From NCBI GenBank assembly GCA_963656825.1, contig CAVKJG010000024.1:1-29621 (forward strand): a stretch of 29,621 nucleotides of DNA. The letters are read 5' to 3'. A model generated the notes under the pieces. That model ran no database searches. It saw nothing but the letters and a program-made list of their open reading frames with translations, and was not told the DNA's origin. Positions 22,217 to 29,621 of this stretch are shown one piece after another. The number at the start of each line of letters is the position of its first letter. Positions within the stretch are counted from its first letter, which is position 1. The stretch is from CAG-841 sp963656825. GTDB lineage: Bacteria; Bacillota; Clostridia; Oscillospirales; CAG-272. The translations under genes and the position numbers were made by a program.

Positions 22217-22756
22217 TCAGTTTTCGTGACGCACGAATTTCCTGTCGTATTCTTCGATATTCTTTCTGATGATTTCAAGCGCGGCGTCCGCTCCGCGCAC
22301 CTCGTCAACAGCCGTCTGCTTACATTCGAGCTGCTTGTAAACGGAGAAAAAGTGACGCATTTCGTCAAAAATGTGTCTCGGAAGCTCGCTTATATCCCTG
22401 TACGAATTATACATCGGATCGCTGTATGGTATGGCGATAATCTTCTCATCGTTTTTGCCGTTGTCTATCATATTTATAACGCCTATTGGATAGCAGCGCA
22501 CAAGCGTAAGCGGATCAAGCGCCTCGCTCATAAGCACAAGCACATCAAGCGGGTCGCCGTCGTCCGCGTATGTGCGCGGAATAAATCCGTAATTGGCCGG
22601 ATAATGCGTGGACGTATAAAGAATTCTGTCCAGAATTATAAGCCCCGTTTCCTTGTCAAGCTCATATTTCTTTTTGCTTCCCTTGCCTATTTCTATAACC
22701 GCAATAAAATCGTCTGCCCTTATGCGCTCCGCGCCGATATCGTGCCATATGTTCAT
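22217..22756 (-). CDS. ppa: Inorganic pyrophosphatase, soluble family I
   Basis: Ppa hydrolyses pyrophosphate and drives biosynthetic reactions. The 179-residue protein shows the family I landmarks: EIGKGSKKKYELDKETG near the start, NYGFIPRTYADDGDPLDVLVL with the metal-binding aspartates, and later GKNDEKIIAIP. Length is normal for bacteria. The start is ATG at 22756 with AGAGG upstream. The gap before it holds the tRNA terminator and no clear promoter, so expression may rely on read-through of the tRNA unit. Confidence 0.96.
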   Translation of the reverse strand: MNIWHDIGAERIRADDFIAVIEIGKGSKKKYELDKETGLIILDRILYTSTHYPANYGFIPRTYADDGDPLDVLVLMSEALDPLTLVRCYPIGVINMIDNGKNDEKIIAIPYSDPMYNSYRDISELPRHIFDEMRHFFSVYKQLECKQTAVDEVRGADAALEIIRKNIEEYDRKFVRHEN

Positions 22757-22796
22757 ATCTGATACCTCTCCGATAAATTTTGTTTCAGTGTTGCGC

Positions 22797-22828
22797 TTAA
22801 AAGAAAAAGCCCTGATTTCTCAAGGCTT
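22797..22828 (-). terminator. Terminator of the tRNA operon
   Basis: AAGCCCTGA (22807-22815) pairs with TCAAGGCTT (22820-22828) around a four-base loop, with one wobble. The minus strand continues TTTTCTTTTAAG. It lies about 30 bases downstream of the tRNA-His 3' end, after a second GGGG/CCCC stem. Confidence 0.8.
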
Positions 22829-22859
22829 CTTTTGCGGGGGGGACTTTGCCCCGAGGTTA

Positions 22860-22937
22860 TGGGGTGGATAATCGGACTCGAACCGACGGCCTTCAGGGCC
22901 ACAACCTGACGCGCTAACCAACTGCGCTATATCCACC
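22860..22937 (-). tRNA. tRNA-His (GTG), CCA encoded
   Basis: On the minus strand the stems fold normally. The anticodon loop TTGTGGC gives GTG. The acceptor GTGGATA/TATCCAC is preceded by G at -1 (22937) and followed by C73, the histidine identity pair, and CCA is encoded (22862-22860). The T stem is GTCGG/CCGAT with normal pairing. It is the last gene of the tRNA unit. Confidence 0.95.
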
Positions 22938-22972
22938 ATCAAGTATTAAAAAAGCCTGCAAACAGAGCATTT

Positions 22973-23049
22973 TGGTGGGGGCAGAGGGGTTCGAACCCCC
23001 GACCTTCTGCACGTCAAGCAGACACTCTAGCCAGCTGAGCTATGCCTCC
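22973..23049 (-). tRNA. tRNA-Val (GAC), CCA encoded, acceptor A3-C70 mismatch
   Basis: The anticodon loop TTGACGT gives GAC. D stem GCTC/GAGT, anticodon stem TCTGC/GCAGA and T stem GGGGG/CCCTC all pair, with A73 and CCA. The acceptor GGAGGCA/TGCCCCC has one break: A3 (23047) faces C70 (22979). It is the third gene in transcription order. Confidence 0.93.
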
Positions 23050-23059
23050 TTCAAAATCA

Positions 23060-23136
23060 TGGCGTGCCTTGGGGGATTCGAACCCTCGACCTACTGCTTA
23101 GAAGGCAGTTGCTCTATCCTGCTGAGCTAAAGGCAC
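23060..23136 (-). tRNA. tRNA-Arg (TCT), CCA encoded, T-stem A50-C64 mismatch
   Basis: The anticodon loop CTTCTAA gives TCT. Acceptor GTGCCTT/AAGGCAC is fully paired, with G73 and CCA. The T stem GAGGG/CCCCC has A50 (23086) facing C64 (23072). It is the second gene in transcription order, reading AGA/AGG codons. Confidence 0.93.
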
Positions 23137-23141
23137 AGATA

Positions 23142-23215
23142 TGGAGCGGATGATGGGAATCGAACCCACGTGACCAGCTTGGAAGGCTGGTGTTCTACCA
23201 TTGAACTACACCCGC
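23142..23215 (-). tRNA. tRNA-Gly (TCC), CCA encoded
   Basis: The anticodon loop CTTCCAA gives TCC. Acceptor GCGGGTG/CATCCGC pairs with one G-T wobble, D stem GTTC/GAAC and T stem GTGGG/CCCAT pair, and T73 plus CCA are encoded. It is the first gene of the unit. Confidence 0.95.
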
Positions 23216-23245
23216 GAAAGCAGCTCTGTTTTCAGCCGCTCAATT

Positions 23246-23274
23246 ATAGTACCACAACTGCGGCGTTTTGTCAA
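23246..23274 (-). promoter_or_regulatory. Promoter of the Gly-Arg-Val-His tRNA operon
   Basis: TTGACA (23269-23274) lies 17 bases from TACTAT (23246-23251) on the minus strand; an overlapping TATAAT is also present but at a spacing of 20. The start of the tRNA-Gly gene is about 30 bases downstream. Confidence 0.75.
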
Positions 23275-23293
23275 TATTTTTTTATCGAAAAGT

Positions 23294-23908
23294 TCATCGA
23301 CCTGCGATTTTTTTGAAAAGCTCCTCGTGAGCGCTGTATTTTTTCTCTTCCTTTGCCGCAGCGCTCCTGCTCCACGAATACGGTTTTACTTTAAGCGCGA
23401 TAACAGCGTCGCTCGGGATAGCGTCGTCATCGGTATGCGTTTTGGCAAATTCGGTTTCGGAATAGATAAGAGAAAATCCGTCGTTTGCAAAGTTAGGCAG
23501 TTCCTCCCCGTATATATCCGAAAGCGGAACAAACACGCCGGAATTTTTGTAAAGCTCGTAAACCTCTTTGTCCATAATGTAAATATAATACGGCATGACA
23601 AGCATATTTACAAGCTGTTTCTGCGCCGTAACATTGGCTTCAGACGCAAGATTATTATCCGGATCGTAAGTAAGGCGCGAAAAATTGACGTTGTAACCGT
23701 TTCCGCCCATAAGCTCTTCAAGCTCGGCTTCAATGCTTTTCGGAATTCCGTTTGTGGAAGCTCCGACATACATAACGCAGGCGTCGTAATCCTCTTTTCC
23801 GACAAGCTGGACAATACACACGGCAAGAACAACCGCCAGAAACAAAGAAATTATTGTCTTCCACTTATTATGATACCAGAAATTATCAAGCCATTTCAGA
23901 AATTTCAT
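23294..23908 (-). CDS. Membrane-anchored extracellular protein of unknown function
   Basis: This 204-residue product has a short cytoplasmic N-terminus, one membrane helix (about residues 18-37) and an extracellular domain of about 165 residues with alpha/beta character. The segments YIYIMDKEVYELYKNSGVFVPL and NFSRLTYDPDNN are reminiscent of one lobe of solute-binding proteins, though too short for a full one; that is only a resemblance. No lipobox cysteine is present. The second of two adjacent ATGs (23908) is chosen because GGAGG lies five bases before it, while the first is only two bases away. It lies 80 bases after lysS, following a hairpin. I do not recognise the family. Confidence 0.8.
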   Translation of the reverse strand: MKFLKWLDNFWYHNKWKTIISLFLAVVLAVCIVQLVGKEDYDACVMYVGASTNGIPKSIEAELEELMGGNGYNVNFSRLTYDPDNNLASEANVTAQKQLVNMLVMPYYIYIMDKEVYELYKNSGVFVPLSDIYGEELPNFANDGFSLIYSETEFAKTHTDDDAIPSDAVIALKVKPYSWSRSAAAKEEKKYSAHEELFKKIAGR

Positions 23909-23932
23909 CATATCCTCCGGAAAAGAATACCG

Positions 23933-23968
23933 AAATGTCCGAAGTGCGTTTTTCGCACATCGGACATT
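23933..23968 (-). terminator. Hairpin between lysS and the membrane-anchored protein
   Basis: AAATGTCCGAAGTGCG and CGCACATCGGACATTT form a 15-pair stem with one mismatch and a TTTTT/AAAAA loop. The minus-strand tail (TCGGTATTCTTTT) is only moderately T-rich, so read-through into the next gene is likely. Confidence 0.7.
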
Positions 23969-23988
23969 TGTATTTCAGACTTTTATTA

Positions 23989-25497
23989 TCAGTCCTGACT
24001 CTTCATTGTCGGGAACAAAAGCACGTCGCGTATAGCGGACGAATCCGTAAGAAGCATGCACATACGGTCAATGCCGTAGCCTATACCGCCTGTGGGCGGC
24101 ATACCGATTTCAAGCGCGTTCATAAAGTCTTCGTCGGTACGGTTTGCTTCTTCATCGCCCTTGGCAAGAAGCTCCTCCTGCGCCCTGAAGCGTTCGCGCT
24201 GATCGATAGGATCGTTAAGCTCGGAATAGGCGTTTGCCATTTCCCAGCCGTTCATAAAGAACTCAAAGCGTTCGACATATTCGGGATCTCCGGGCTTCTT
24301 CTTGGTAAGCGGCGAGATCTCAATAGGATGCTCCGTCACAAACGTGGGCTGAATAAGATGCTCCTCCGCGAATTCCTCAAAGAACAGGCTGAGGATATCG
24401 CCCTTCTTGTGGCGATCCTCAAATGCAACGCCGTGAGCCTTTGCCACAGCCTTTGCTTCTTCATCGGAATGTATTTCTCTGAAATCAACGCCGGAATATT
24501 TCTTTACCGCGTCGATCATCGTAATTCTTTCAAAAGGCTTGCCGAGATCCATTTCAACGCCGTTATATGTTATTTTGGTCGTTCCGAGAACCGTCTGTGC
24601 AACGTGACGATAAAGGTTTTCGGTAAGCTCCATCATACCGCTGTAATCCGTATATGCCTGATAAAGCTCCATGAGTGTAAATTCAGGATTGTGGCGTGTG
24701 TCAAGGCCTTCATTACGGAACACTCTTCCTATCTCGTAAACCTTTTCAAGTCCTCCTACGATAAGTCTCTTCAAATAAAGCTCGAGCGATATGCGGAGCT
24801 TAAGATCCTCGTCAAGAGCGTTGAAATGCGTTTCAAACGGTCTTGCCGCGGCGCCGCCGGCATTTGCGACAAGCATGGGAGTTTCAACCTCCATAAATCC
24901 GAGCGAATCAAGATACTGTCTTATCGTGCTTATTATCTTCGAGCGCTTGATAAACGTGTCGCGCACTTCCGGATTGACAATAAGATCGACATATCTCTGA
25001 CGGTAACGAAGGTCGGTATTCGTAAGTCCGTGGAACTTTTCGGGAAGCACCTGAAGGCTCTTTGCGAGCAGAATAACGTCTGTTGCGTGAATGGATATTT
25101 CGCCCGTTTTCGTTTTGAAAACAGTTCCCTTTATGCCGACTATATCGCCTATATCAAGCTTTTTGAAGGCGGAATACTCGTCTTCACCGACGGCGTCGCG
25201 CGCAACATAGGACTGAATATTTCCTTTCAGATCCTGAACGTTGCAAAATGACGCCTTGCCCATTATTCTCTTTGACATAAGTCTGCCGGCAACCGAAACC
25301 TCTTTGCCTTCAAGCTCTTCAAAATTTTCTTTTATATCGGAGCTGTGGTGCGTGCGGTCGTATTTTGTGATAGCAAACGGGTCTTTTCCCGCCTCAACAA
25401 GCGCTTCAAGCTTTTCGCGTCTGACTTTAAGCACCTCATTAAGCTTTTCTTCGGTAAGTTCTTCCGCCGTGGAAGGGTTTACTGCGTTTTCTGCCAT
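23989..25497 (-). CDS. lysS: Lysyl-tRNA synthetase, class II
   Basis: LysS charges tRNA-Lys. The 502-residue protein has an N-terminal OB-fold anticodon-binding domain (about 60-170, with KEVSVAGRLMSKRIMGKASF) and a class II catalytic core with motif 2 FRNEGLDTRHNPEFTLMELY and motif 3 GIGYGIDRMCMLLTDS. Length is normal. The start is ATG at 25497 with AGGAG 7 bases upstream. It follows greA by 23 bases; greA-lysS is a known pairing in Firmicutes. No T-box leader is visible in front of it, so it is probably controlled from upstream. Confidence 0.98.
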   Translation of the reverse strand: MAENAVNPSTAEELTEEKLNEVLKVRREKLEALVEAGKDPFAITKYDRTHHSSDIKENFEELEGKEVSVAGRLMSKRIMGKASFCNVQDLKGNIQSYVARDAVGEDEYSAFKKLDIGDIVGIKGTVFKTKTGEISIHATDVILLAKSLQVLPEKFHGLTNTDLRYRQRYVDLIVNPEVRDTFIKRSKIISTIRQYLDSLGFMEVETPMLVANAGGAAARPFETHFNALDEDLKLRISLELYLKRLIVGGLEKVYEIGRVFRNEGLDTRHNPEFTLMELYQAYTDYSGMMELTENLYRHVAQTVLGTTKITYNGVEMDLGKPFERITMIDAVKKYSGVDFREIHSDEEAKAVAKAHGVAFEDRHKKGDILSLFFEEFAEEHLIQPTFVTEHPIEISPLTKKKPGDPEYVERFEFFMNGWEMANAYSELNDPIDQRERFRAQEELLAKGDEEANRTDEDFMNALEIGMPPTGGIGYGIDRMCMLLTDSSAIRDVLLFPTMKSQD

Positions 25498-25520
25498 ATC
25501 ATATCTCCTTTGATGTTATT

Positions 25521-26003
25521 TCAGTTTTCCTGTCTTTTCAAAGACTTTACCTTGTACTTCATTATTCCGTCGGGAACTTCAACCGAAACCGTATCTCCGA
25601 CCTTTGCGCCCACAAGCGCCTTGCCGATCGGCGACTGATCCGAAATCTTTCCCTGCGCAAGATTTACTTCTCTTGAGCTTACGATCGTATATTCGACGTC
25701 CTCGTCGTATTCAACGTCGTAAAGCACCACGGTTATACCTACGTTTACGGTATCGGTCTGAATTTCGTTGTCGCTTATCACCTTTGCGTGCGCGAGGATT
25801 TCTTCAAGCTCTTCTATTTTGGCTTCTATTTTTGCCTGCTCGTTTTTGGCTTCGTCGTATTCGCTGTTTTCGGAAAGATCTCCGAAGCCTCTTGCTATAC
25901 CTACGTTTTCGGCTGCTTCCTTGCGTTTTACGTTTACAAGGTAGTCAAGCTCGTCCTTCATCTTTTTGTATCCGCTTTCGGTGACTGTCTGCTGTTTTGC
26001 CAT
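25521..26003 (-). CDS. greA: Transcription elongation factor GreA
   Basis: GreA reaches into the secondary channel of RNA polymerase to make it cut backtracked RNA. The 160-residue protein has the N-terminal coiled coil (about 1-75, with LDYLVNVKRKEAAENVGIARGFGDLSENSEYDEAK) carrying the acidic tip residues, and the C-terminal globular domain (about 80-155, ending ISDQSPIGKALVGAKVGDTVSVEVP). Length is normal. The start is ATG at 26003, with AAGGAG about 11 bases upstream, 38 bases after the S41 protease stop. Confidence 0.97.
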   Translation of the reverse strand: MAKQQTVTESGYKKMKDELDYLVNVKRKEAAENVGIARGFGDLSENSEYDEAKNEQAKIEAKIEELEEILAHAKVISDNEIQTDTVNVGITVVLYDVEYDEDVEYTIVSSREVNLAQGKISDQSPIGKALVGAKVGDTVSVEVPDGIMKYKVKSLKRQEN

Positions 26004-26041
26004 TTTAATATGTTCTCCTTGTGGTTAAATAATGTTCTGTT

Positions 26042-27406
26042 TTATTTCTGAATTTCTTCGATCGCGCGCGCAAGCTGTGTATCGTTCTCGGGCGAAAGAA
26101 GGAACAGACTTGTGTTTTTGAATTCTTCCGGAAGCTCGACCTCAACATCCGGAAAAATGCCCTTCTTATCGTAATTTTCGGAATACGGAGGGTTGTAGAG
26201 GAAGTTTGTTACATAAAGCACTCCGCCGTTTGAAAGGTAGTATCCGTTCTGACCGCAGCCCTTTCCGTATGTGTTTGTTCCCACTATCGTCGCTTTGTTG
26301 TAATCTTTGAGCGCCGATGTGAAAAGCTCCGCCGCGGATGCCGTATTATTGTTTGTAAGCACAACCATCGGACAATCTATCTCGGACGCGTCCGACATTA
26401 TCGTGGGGATGGTTTCGTTTCCGTTAAGATCCGTTATATGCATTATCGGTCCTTCGGGAAGAAGAAAATCGAGCATATCGGTAACCGCATCGACCTTCCC
26501 TCCGCCGTTGTCGCGGACGTCGAATATAAGTCCATCGCAGCCGTCTTCGAGAAGTCCGTTCACCGCCGCCCTGAACTGCGTGGCGGTAAGCTCCTTGCTA
26601 AGAAACTCGGTTATTCTGACATAACCGTACTTTCCTTTATCGGTTGTGACGGTCGAAGCGAATATCGTTTCCGCCTCATATGTTCCGCGCTTTACAGAAA
26701 TCGTCAGCGTCTCCCCGCCGCGAACGACCGTGAGAACTACCTCCGTGCCGGATTCTCCGGCAATAAGCGAAGTCACATTGCTCAGAGTATATCCGGCGAT
26801 GCTTTTTCCGTCAACCTCTGTAATCAGGTCTCCCGCAAGAAGTCCCGCGCTTTCGGCAGGAGAATTTTTCATCGGATGAACTATCAGCGCTCCTTGGGGA
26901 TCGGAAACAACATAGGCTCCTATTCCGAAGCTGCTTCCGGCACTTGCTGCAAGCTCAGCCGCCCATTCCTCCGCAGAATAATAATGAGCGAATCTGTCGC
27001 CGCTTAAAAGCACATACGCGCGGATAAGATCCTCGTTCAATGCGTCCTTGTCTATTTCGTAAAGATAATTGTTTTTGAATATATCGGCGACCTCCGCTAT
27101 ATCCTGAAAATCGAGCGATTTTCCGTATGCCGCCGTTATTTTTTGCTTATATATGTCAGAAAGCACGACAAACGTAGCCTGAACTGCAATCGTCGCGGCA
27201 AGAAGTGCCGCAAGTACCGCCGTAACAACGGTCTGTCCGACACTTACCCTGCGCGAAGATTTCTTTTTGCCGGCTTTTTCGGGCGTTGTCTCCTCGGGCT
27301 TTTTTTCCGTTGCTTCCTTATCCGCCTCAGCCGGAGCCTCCGGCTCTTCCTTCGGCAATTTTTCTTCGCTGTCCGAGTTTATTACGTCTTCTTCGGGATT
27401 AAACAT
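26042..27406 (-). CDS. S41 family C-terminal processing peptidase, membrane-anchored
   Basis: The 454-residue protein starts with a charged cytoplasmic tail rich in E, K and P (1 to about 55), then one membrane helix (about 57-83), a PDZ domain (about 150-240) and the S41 serine protease domain. The catalytic S357 (NNNTASAAELF) and K382 (TYGKGCG), 25 residues apart, are the family dyad. VRDNGGGKVDAV near 298 is conserved. It lacks the C-terminal peptidoglycan-binding domain seen in some CtpA/CtpB relatives. Homologs cut membrane or spore proteins after PDZ recognition, and the substrate here is unknown. The start is ATG at 27406 with GGGGAAGG upstream. Confidence 0.93.
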   Translation of the reverse strand: MFNPEEDVINSDSEEKLPKEEPEAPAEADKEATEKKPEETTPEKAGKKKSSRRVSVGQTVVTAVLAALLAATIAVQATFVVLSDIYKQKITAAYGKSLDFQDIAEVADIFKNNYLYEIDKDALNEDLIRAYVLLSGDRFAHYYSAEEWAAELAASAGSSFGIGAYVVSDPQGALIVHPMKNSPAESAGLLAGDLITEVDGKSIAGYTLSNVTSLIAGESGTEVVLTVVRGGETLTISVKRGTYEAETIFASTVTTDKGKYGYVRITEFLSKELTATQFRAAVNGLLEDGCDGLIFDVRDNGGGKVDAVTDMLDFLLPEGPIMHITDLNGNETIPTIMSDASEIDCPMVVLTNNNTASAAELFTSALKDYNKATIVGTNTYGKGCGQNGYYLSNGGVLYVTNFLYNPPYSENYDKKGIFPDVEVELPEEFKNTSLFLLSPENDTQLARAIEEIQK

Positions 27407-27446
27407 AAACCTTCCCCTTTTTTCGATTATTTCTTACTATATAATA

Positions 27447-27474
27447 GAGCGAACCCGATAAATCGGGATCGCTC
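27447..27474 (-). terminator. Hairpin after the CdaR/PucR-type regulator
   Basis: GAGCGAACCCGAT and ATCGGGATCGCTC pair with one A-A mismatch and a two-base loop. The minus-strand tail TATTATATAG is weakly T-rich. It probably ends most regulator messages before the protease gene. Confidence 0.7.
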
Positions 27475-27484
27475 GAAACTGATG

Positions 27485-28570
27485 TCAATATCTGTTTGTC
27501 TTTGAATTGAGGTAGCTTCTGACCATCAACGCAACCTTGAAGGTTATCGCATTGTCGAACTCTCTGAGGTCAAGACCCGTTATTTTCTTTATCTTGTCAA
27601 GACGGTACACAAGGGTGTTTCTGTGTACGAACATTTTTCTCGAGGTTTCCGAAACGTTGAGGTTGTTGTCGAAAAAGCACTGTATTGTCGAAAGCGTTTC
27701 CCTGTCAAGCATCTCTATGCTGCCCTTCTGGAAAACTTCGTTCAGGAACATCTCGCACAGCGTTGTCGGAAGCTGATATATAAGCCTTCCTATTCCGAGG
27801 TTTTCATAGCTTACTATGCTCTTGTCGGTATCGAATACCCTGCCGACCTCAAGCGCTGCCTGCGCTTCGCGGTAGGAGCGCGATATATCCTTCATATTGT
27901 CCACTGCGCTGCCTATGCCTATCGAAACCTTTGTAAAAGACTCCGCTTCAAGAGTATCGGCTATCATTTTTGCAGTCTTTTCGGCTTCGCTCCTGTCCGT
28001 TCCCTGTTTTAGCTCACGCACGAGAACGATTTCCTTTTCGCCCGTGCTTATAACGTAATCCGAACCCGAATTGGGGAAAAGATTGAGAATTATATCATAC
28101 GGAGAAGCTTCCGAACCGGAAAGTATTTTTATAAGGAAAACAACTCTTTCAACGTCGGTCGCAAGATGAAGTTCTCTGCTTTTCACATATATGTCGCCCG
28201 GAAGAATATTATCAAGCAACAGGTTTTTTATAAACGACACCTTGTCGTATTTATCATCGTGATAGCCCTTTATGCTGTTGAGGGCAACGGCAAGCACAAG
28301 CGACATTTTCTCAGCCATGGCGTCTTCGCCGTCAATGAACACAATATACTCGGAATGAGGTCCGGAAACGAGCGGACGGTAAGTAACTCCGCCGTGCTTT
28401 ATACAATCGGAAACATATGAAAGCTCCTCGCGGACGGCGGCTCTCGTTTCGCCTATCTTTGTAAGATCGCTGCAAGCCACGACCGCGCCGTTTTCATCTA
28501 TTACCCCGATTGTTCTCCCTATTGCGTCCTTCATCTGATGTATTACGCCCTGAAACAATCTGCTTGACAT
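27485..28570 (-). CDS. CdaR/PucR family transcriptional regulator
   Basis: The 361-residue protein has an N-terminal region resembling the sugar-diacid recognition domain (about 1-130, with IGVIDENGAVVACSDLTKIGETRAAV), a middle GGDEF-like domain without the signature, and a C-terminal PucR helix-turn-helix (about 295-355, FFDNNLNVSETSRKMFVHRNTLVYRLDKI). CdaR activates glucarate and galactarate genes in E. coli; here no sugar-acid genes are present, so the ligand is unknown. It appears to be a single gene with its own promoter, divided from the S41 protease gene by a hairpin. The start is ATG at 28570. Confidence 0.9.
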   Translation of the reverse strand: MSSRLFQGVIHQMKDAIGRTIGVIDENGAVVACSDLTKIGETRAAVREELSYVSDCIKHGGVTYRPLVSGPHSEYIVFIDGEDAMAEKMSLVLAVALNSIKGYHDDKYDKVSFIKNLLLDNILPGDIYVKSRELHLATDVERVVFLIKILSGSEASPYDIILNLFPNSGSDYVISTGEKEIVLVRELKQGTDRSEAEKTAKMIADTLEAESFTKVSIGIGSAVDNMKDISRSYREAQAALEVGRVFDTDKSIVSYENLGIGRLIYQLPTTLCEMFLNEVFQKGSIEMLDRETLSTIQCFFDNNLNVSETSRKMFVHRNTLVYRLDKIKKITGLDLREFDNAITFKVALMVRSYLNSKTNRY

Positions 28571-28641
28571 TTGTCCTGCTTCCTCTCCTTTGGATCGTGC
28601 TTATTATATGCAAAATCCAACAAATATAAATCTGTATCTAT

Positions 28642-28670
28642 ATTTTAGCGCACTTTTTGTAGAATTTCAA
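28642..28670 (-). promoter_or_regulatory. Promoter of the CdaR/PucR-type regulator
   Basis: TTGAAA (28665-28670), a 17-base spacer and TAAAAT (28642-28647) on the minus strand. This gives a leader of about 65 bases with no evident fold. The gap of about 130 bases between this gene and the membrane protein gene holds nothing else I can support. Confidence 0.75.
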
Positions 28671-28696
28671 TAGTTTTTTTGTGAATTTATCTAAAA

Positions 28697-29488
28697 TTAT
28701 AATATTTTGATGGTGCACATTATACCAAGAATTGCAAATATAACGGCAACAGCCACCTGACAAGTGAGCAAAAGTGCAGGCCATACAAGCACAATCACGG
28801 CAGAAACAAAAAGCGCTGCCATAAGCACGACAAGTCCCGCCGAAACGGTCTTGTCCTTTGAAAAGCGGAGCTTTATCTTGCCGAGTCTGAACTTTCCGTC
28901 GTGTTTTCGGGATTCTATCATAGCATATACCGTAAAAACTGGAACAAGAAAAGCTATTGGGTACGAAAGCACCTTGAGGATAACGTCAAGCACTCTCACC
29001 GCGCTTCCCGTAAACGTTCCCATCGGCACGGAAAGATAATATACCGATGCCGCGCATATTATCGCCGCGCCGGAAACATACGTGTATATCTTCGGACAAA
29101 GATTGTCTATGAAAAGGATAAATATAATTGCAATAAACGCAAATTTTATCTTTACATTTGCTCTTGTAAGCTCATTGTAAAGCGCGAAAGAAAGCACGAG
29201 CGGCGCAGCCGACGCGCATACTCCGGCAAGAGAAAACGCTCTTCCCTTTATATTTTTTATTTTGCCGTAAACCGCTCCGAAAACCAAAGCCGCAAACAAG
29301 GCGAGCATTCCGACGATATAAAACGTATTTGCGAATACCCCGGTGCATTTCCCTTCGTTTTTGCCGACCGTAATAATAGCCGCAAAGCCTATTATTGCGT
29401 ACGCTATTACCGCGAAAAGACGGTAAAGAGCGGCGTCCTCTTTCGGAAGCTCCGGTCTTGCGTTGTGATTAGCTGTGCTTTTTGTCAT
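28697..29488 (-). CDS. Integral membrane protein, about eight helices, unknown function
   Basis: I count about eight hydrophobic segments spread over the whole chain, with a basic loop (SRKHDGKFRLGKIKLRFSKDK) between helices six and seven. No transporter, glycosyltransferase or sensor motif is visible. I chose ATG at 29488 (MTKSTANHN) because GAGG lies 7 bases before it; a GTG at 29530 would add 14 basic residues (MRKIKTIAGKRGKK), with GGAAGG about 10 bases upstream, so that start is possible too. The gene ends in a membrane helix with no long tail. It lies next to the CdaR/PucR-type gene, which it does not resemble in function. Confidence 0.75.
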   Translation of the reverse strand: MTKSTANHNARPELPKEDAALYRLFAVIAYAIIGFAAIITVGKNEGKCTGVFANTFYIVGMLALFAALVFGAVYGKIKNIKGRAFSLAGVCASAAPLVLSFALYNELTRANVKIKFAFIAIIFILFIDNLCPKIYTYVSGAAIICAASVYYLSVPMGTFTGSAVRVLDVILKVLSYPIAFLVPVFTVYAMIESRKHDGKFRLGKIKLRFSKDKTVSAGLVVLMAALFVSAVIVLVWPALLLTCQVAVAVIFAILGIMCTIKIL

Positions 29489-29621
29489 CTTTTTGCCTCG
29501 TTTTCCGGCGATGGTTTTTATTTTACGCACGGAGGTATCGCCTTCCCGTTTCCGTGCCGATGTTGTCGTTTTTTTCAGCGACTTAAAAGAAAAAATTCAT
29601 TTTCGCAATAAACAAAGTCGC

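Noticed and set aside
23854..25251. Long open frame (465 codons) on the plus strand opposite lysS
   Set aside because: It is antisense to a well-conserved synthetase and its composition is not that of a natural protein.
25498..25520. T-box or other riboswitch before lysS
   Set aside because: The gap to greA is only 23 bases, and no antiterminator pattern is present there or in the greA leader.
29575..29619. Possible last codons of another minus-strand gene at the right edge (DFVYCENEFFLLSR then stop)
   Set aside because: Only 14 codons are visible, and another frame is also open for 12 codons; too little to call a gene.
1..29621. CRISPR array, insertion sequence or prophage structural genes
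   Set aside because: No spaced direct repeats, transposase or phage proteins were seen; only the left-edge gene hints at accessory DNA.

Overview
This window looks like chromosome from an uncultured, probably gut-associated member of the Clostridia (Firmicutes/Bacillota). Four things point there: a Gram-positive PolC-type replicase, the sporulation pair yabP/yabQ next to rqcP and divIC, strong GGAGG ribosome sites, and near-consensus sigma-A promoters with 17-base spacers. Base composition is moderate with a strong A/T preference between genes. Nearly everything is on the minus strand; the exception is one three-gene plus-strand operon at 19104-22156. The species cannot be named from the sequence alone.

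Layout from left to right. (1) Positions 1-775 hold the start of a gene that runs off the left edge. It ends in a helix-turn-helix and its codon use differs from the rest, so it may mark accessory DNA. It may also carry two compensating frameshifts. (2) Positions 1019-3184 hold a small orphan gene with its own promoter and terminator, then (read on the minus strand) HU, rqcP, yabP, yabQ and divIC. This is the chromosome-packaging, ribosome-rescue, spore-coat/cortex and septum cluster. (3) Positions 3342-14018 are one long, tightly packed operon: pyrH-frr-uppS-cdsA-dxr-rseP-ispG-polC. It links UMP phosphorylation, ribosome recycling, the MEP isoprenoid pathway, undecaprenyl and phospholipid precursors, a site-2 protease and the replicative polymerase. 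(4) Positions 14194-18896 hold a HAD phosphatase, a serine acetyltransferase, ribulose-phosphate epimerase and an OmpR-type two-component system. (5) The plus-strand operon is ychF-nfo-nahK-like, converging on ppa. (6) Positions 22860-23215 hold four tRNA genes (Gly, Arg, Val, His in transcription order). (7) Positions 23294-29488 hold a membrane-anchored unknown protein, lysS, greA, an S41 protease, a CdaR/PucR-type regulator and an eight-helix membrane protein.

Most of this is core machinery, and I found no convincing new multi-gene system. The points that deserve a second look are: the atypical left-edge gene and its double frameshift; a PolC with what appear to be two C-terminal sliding-clamp motifs; a perfect inverted repeat inside the response-regulator promoter; a promoter embedded in the end of the histidine kinase gene and overlapping its terminator; and A-C mismatches in the stems of two neighbouring tRNAs.
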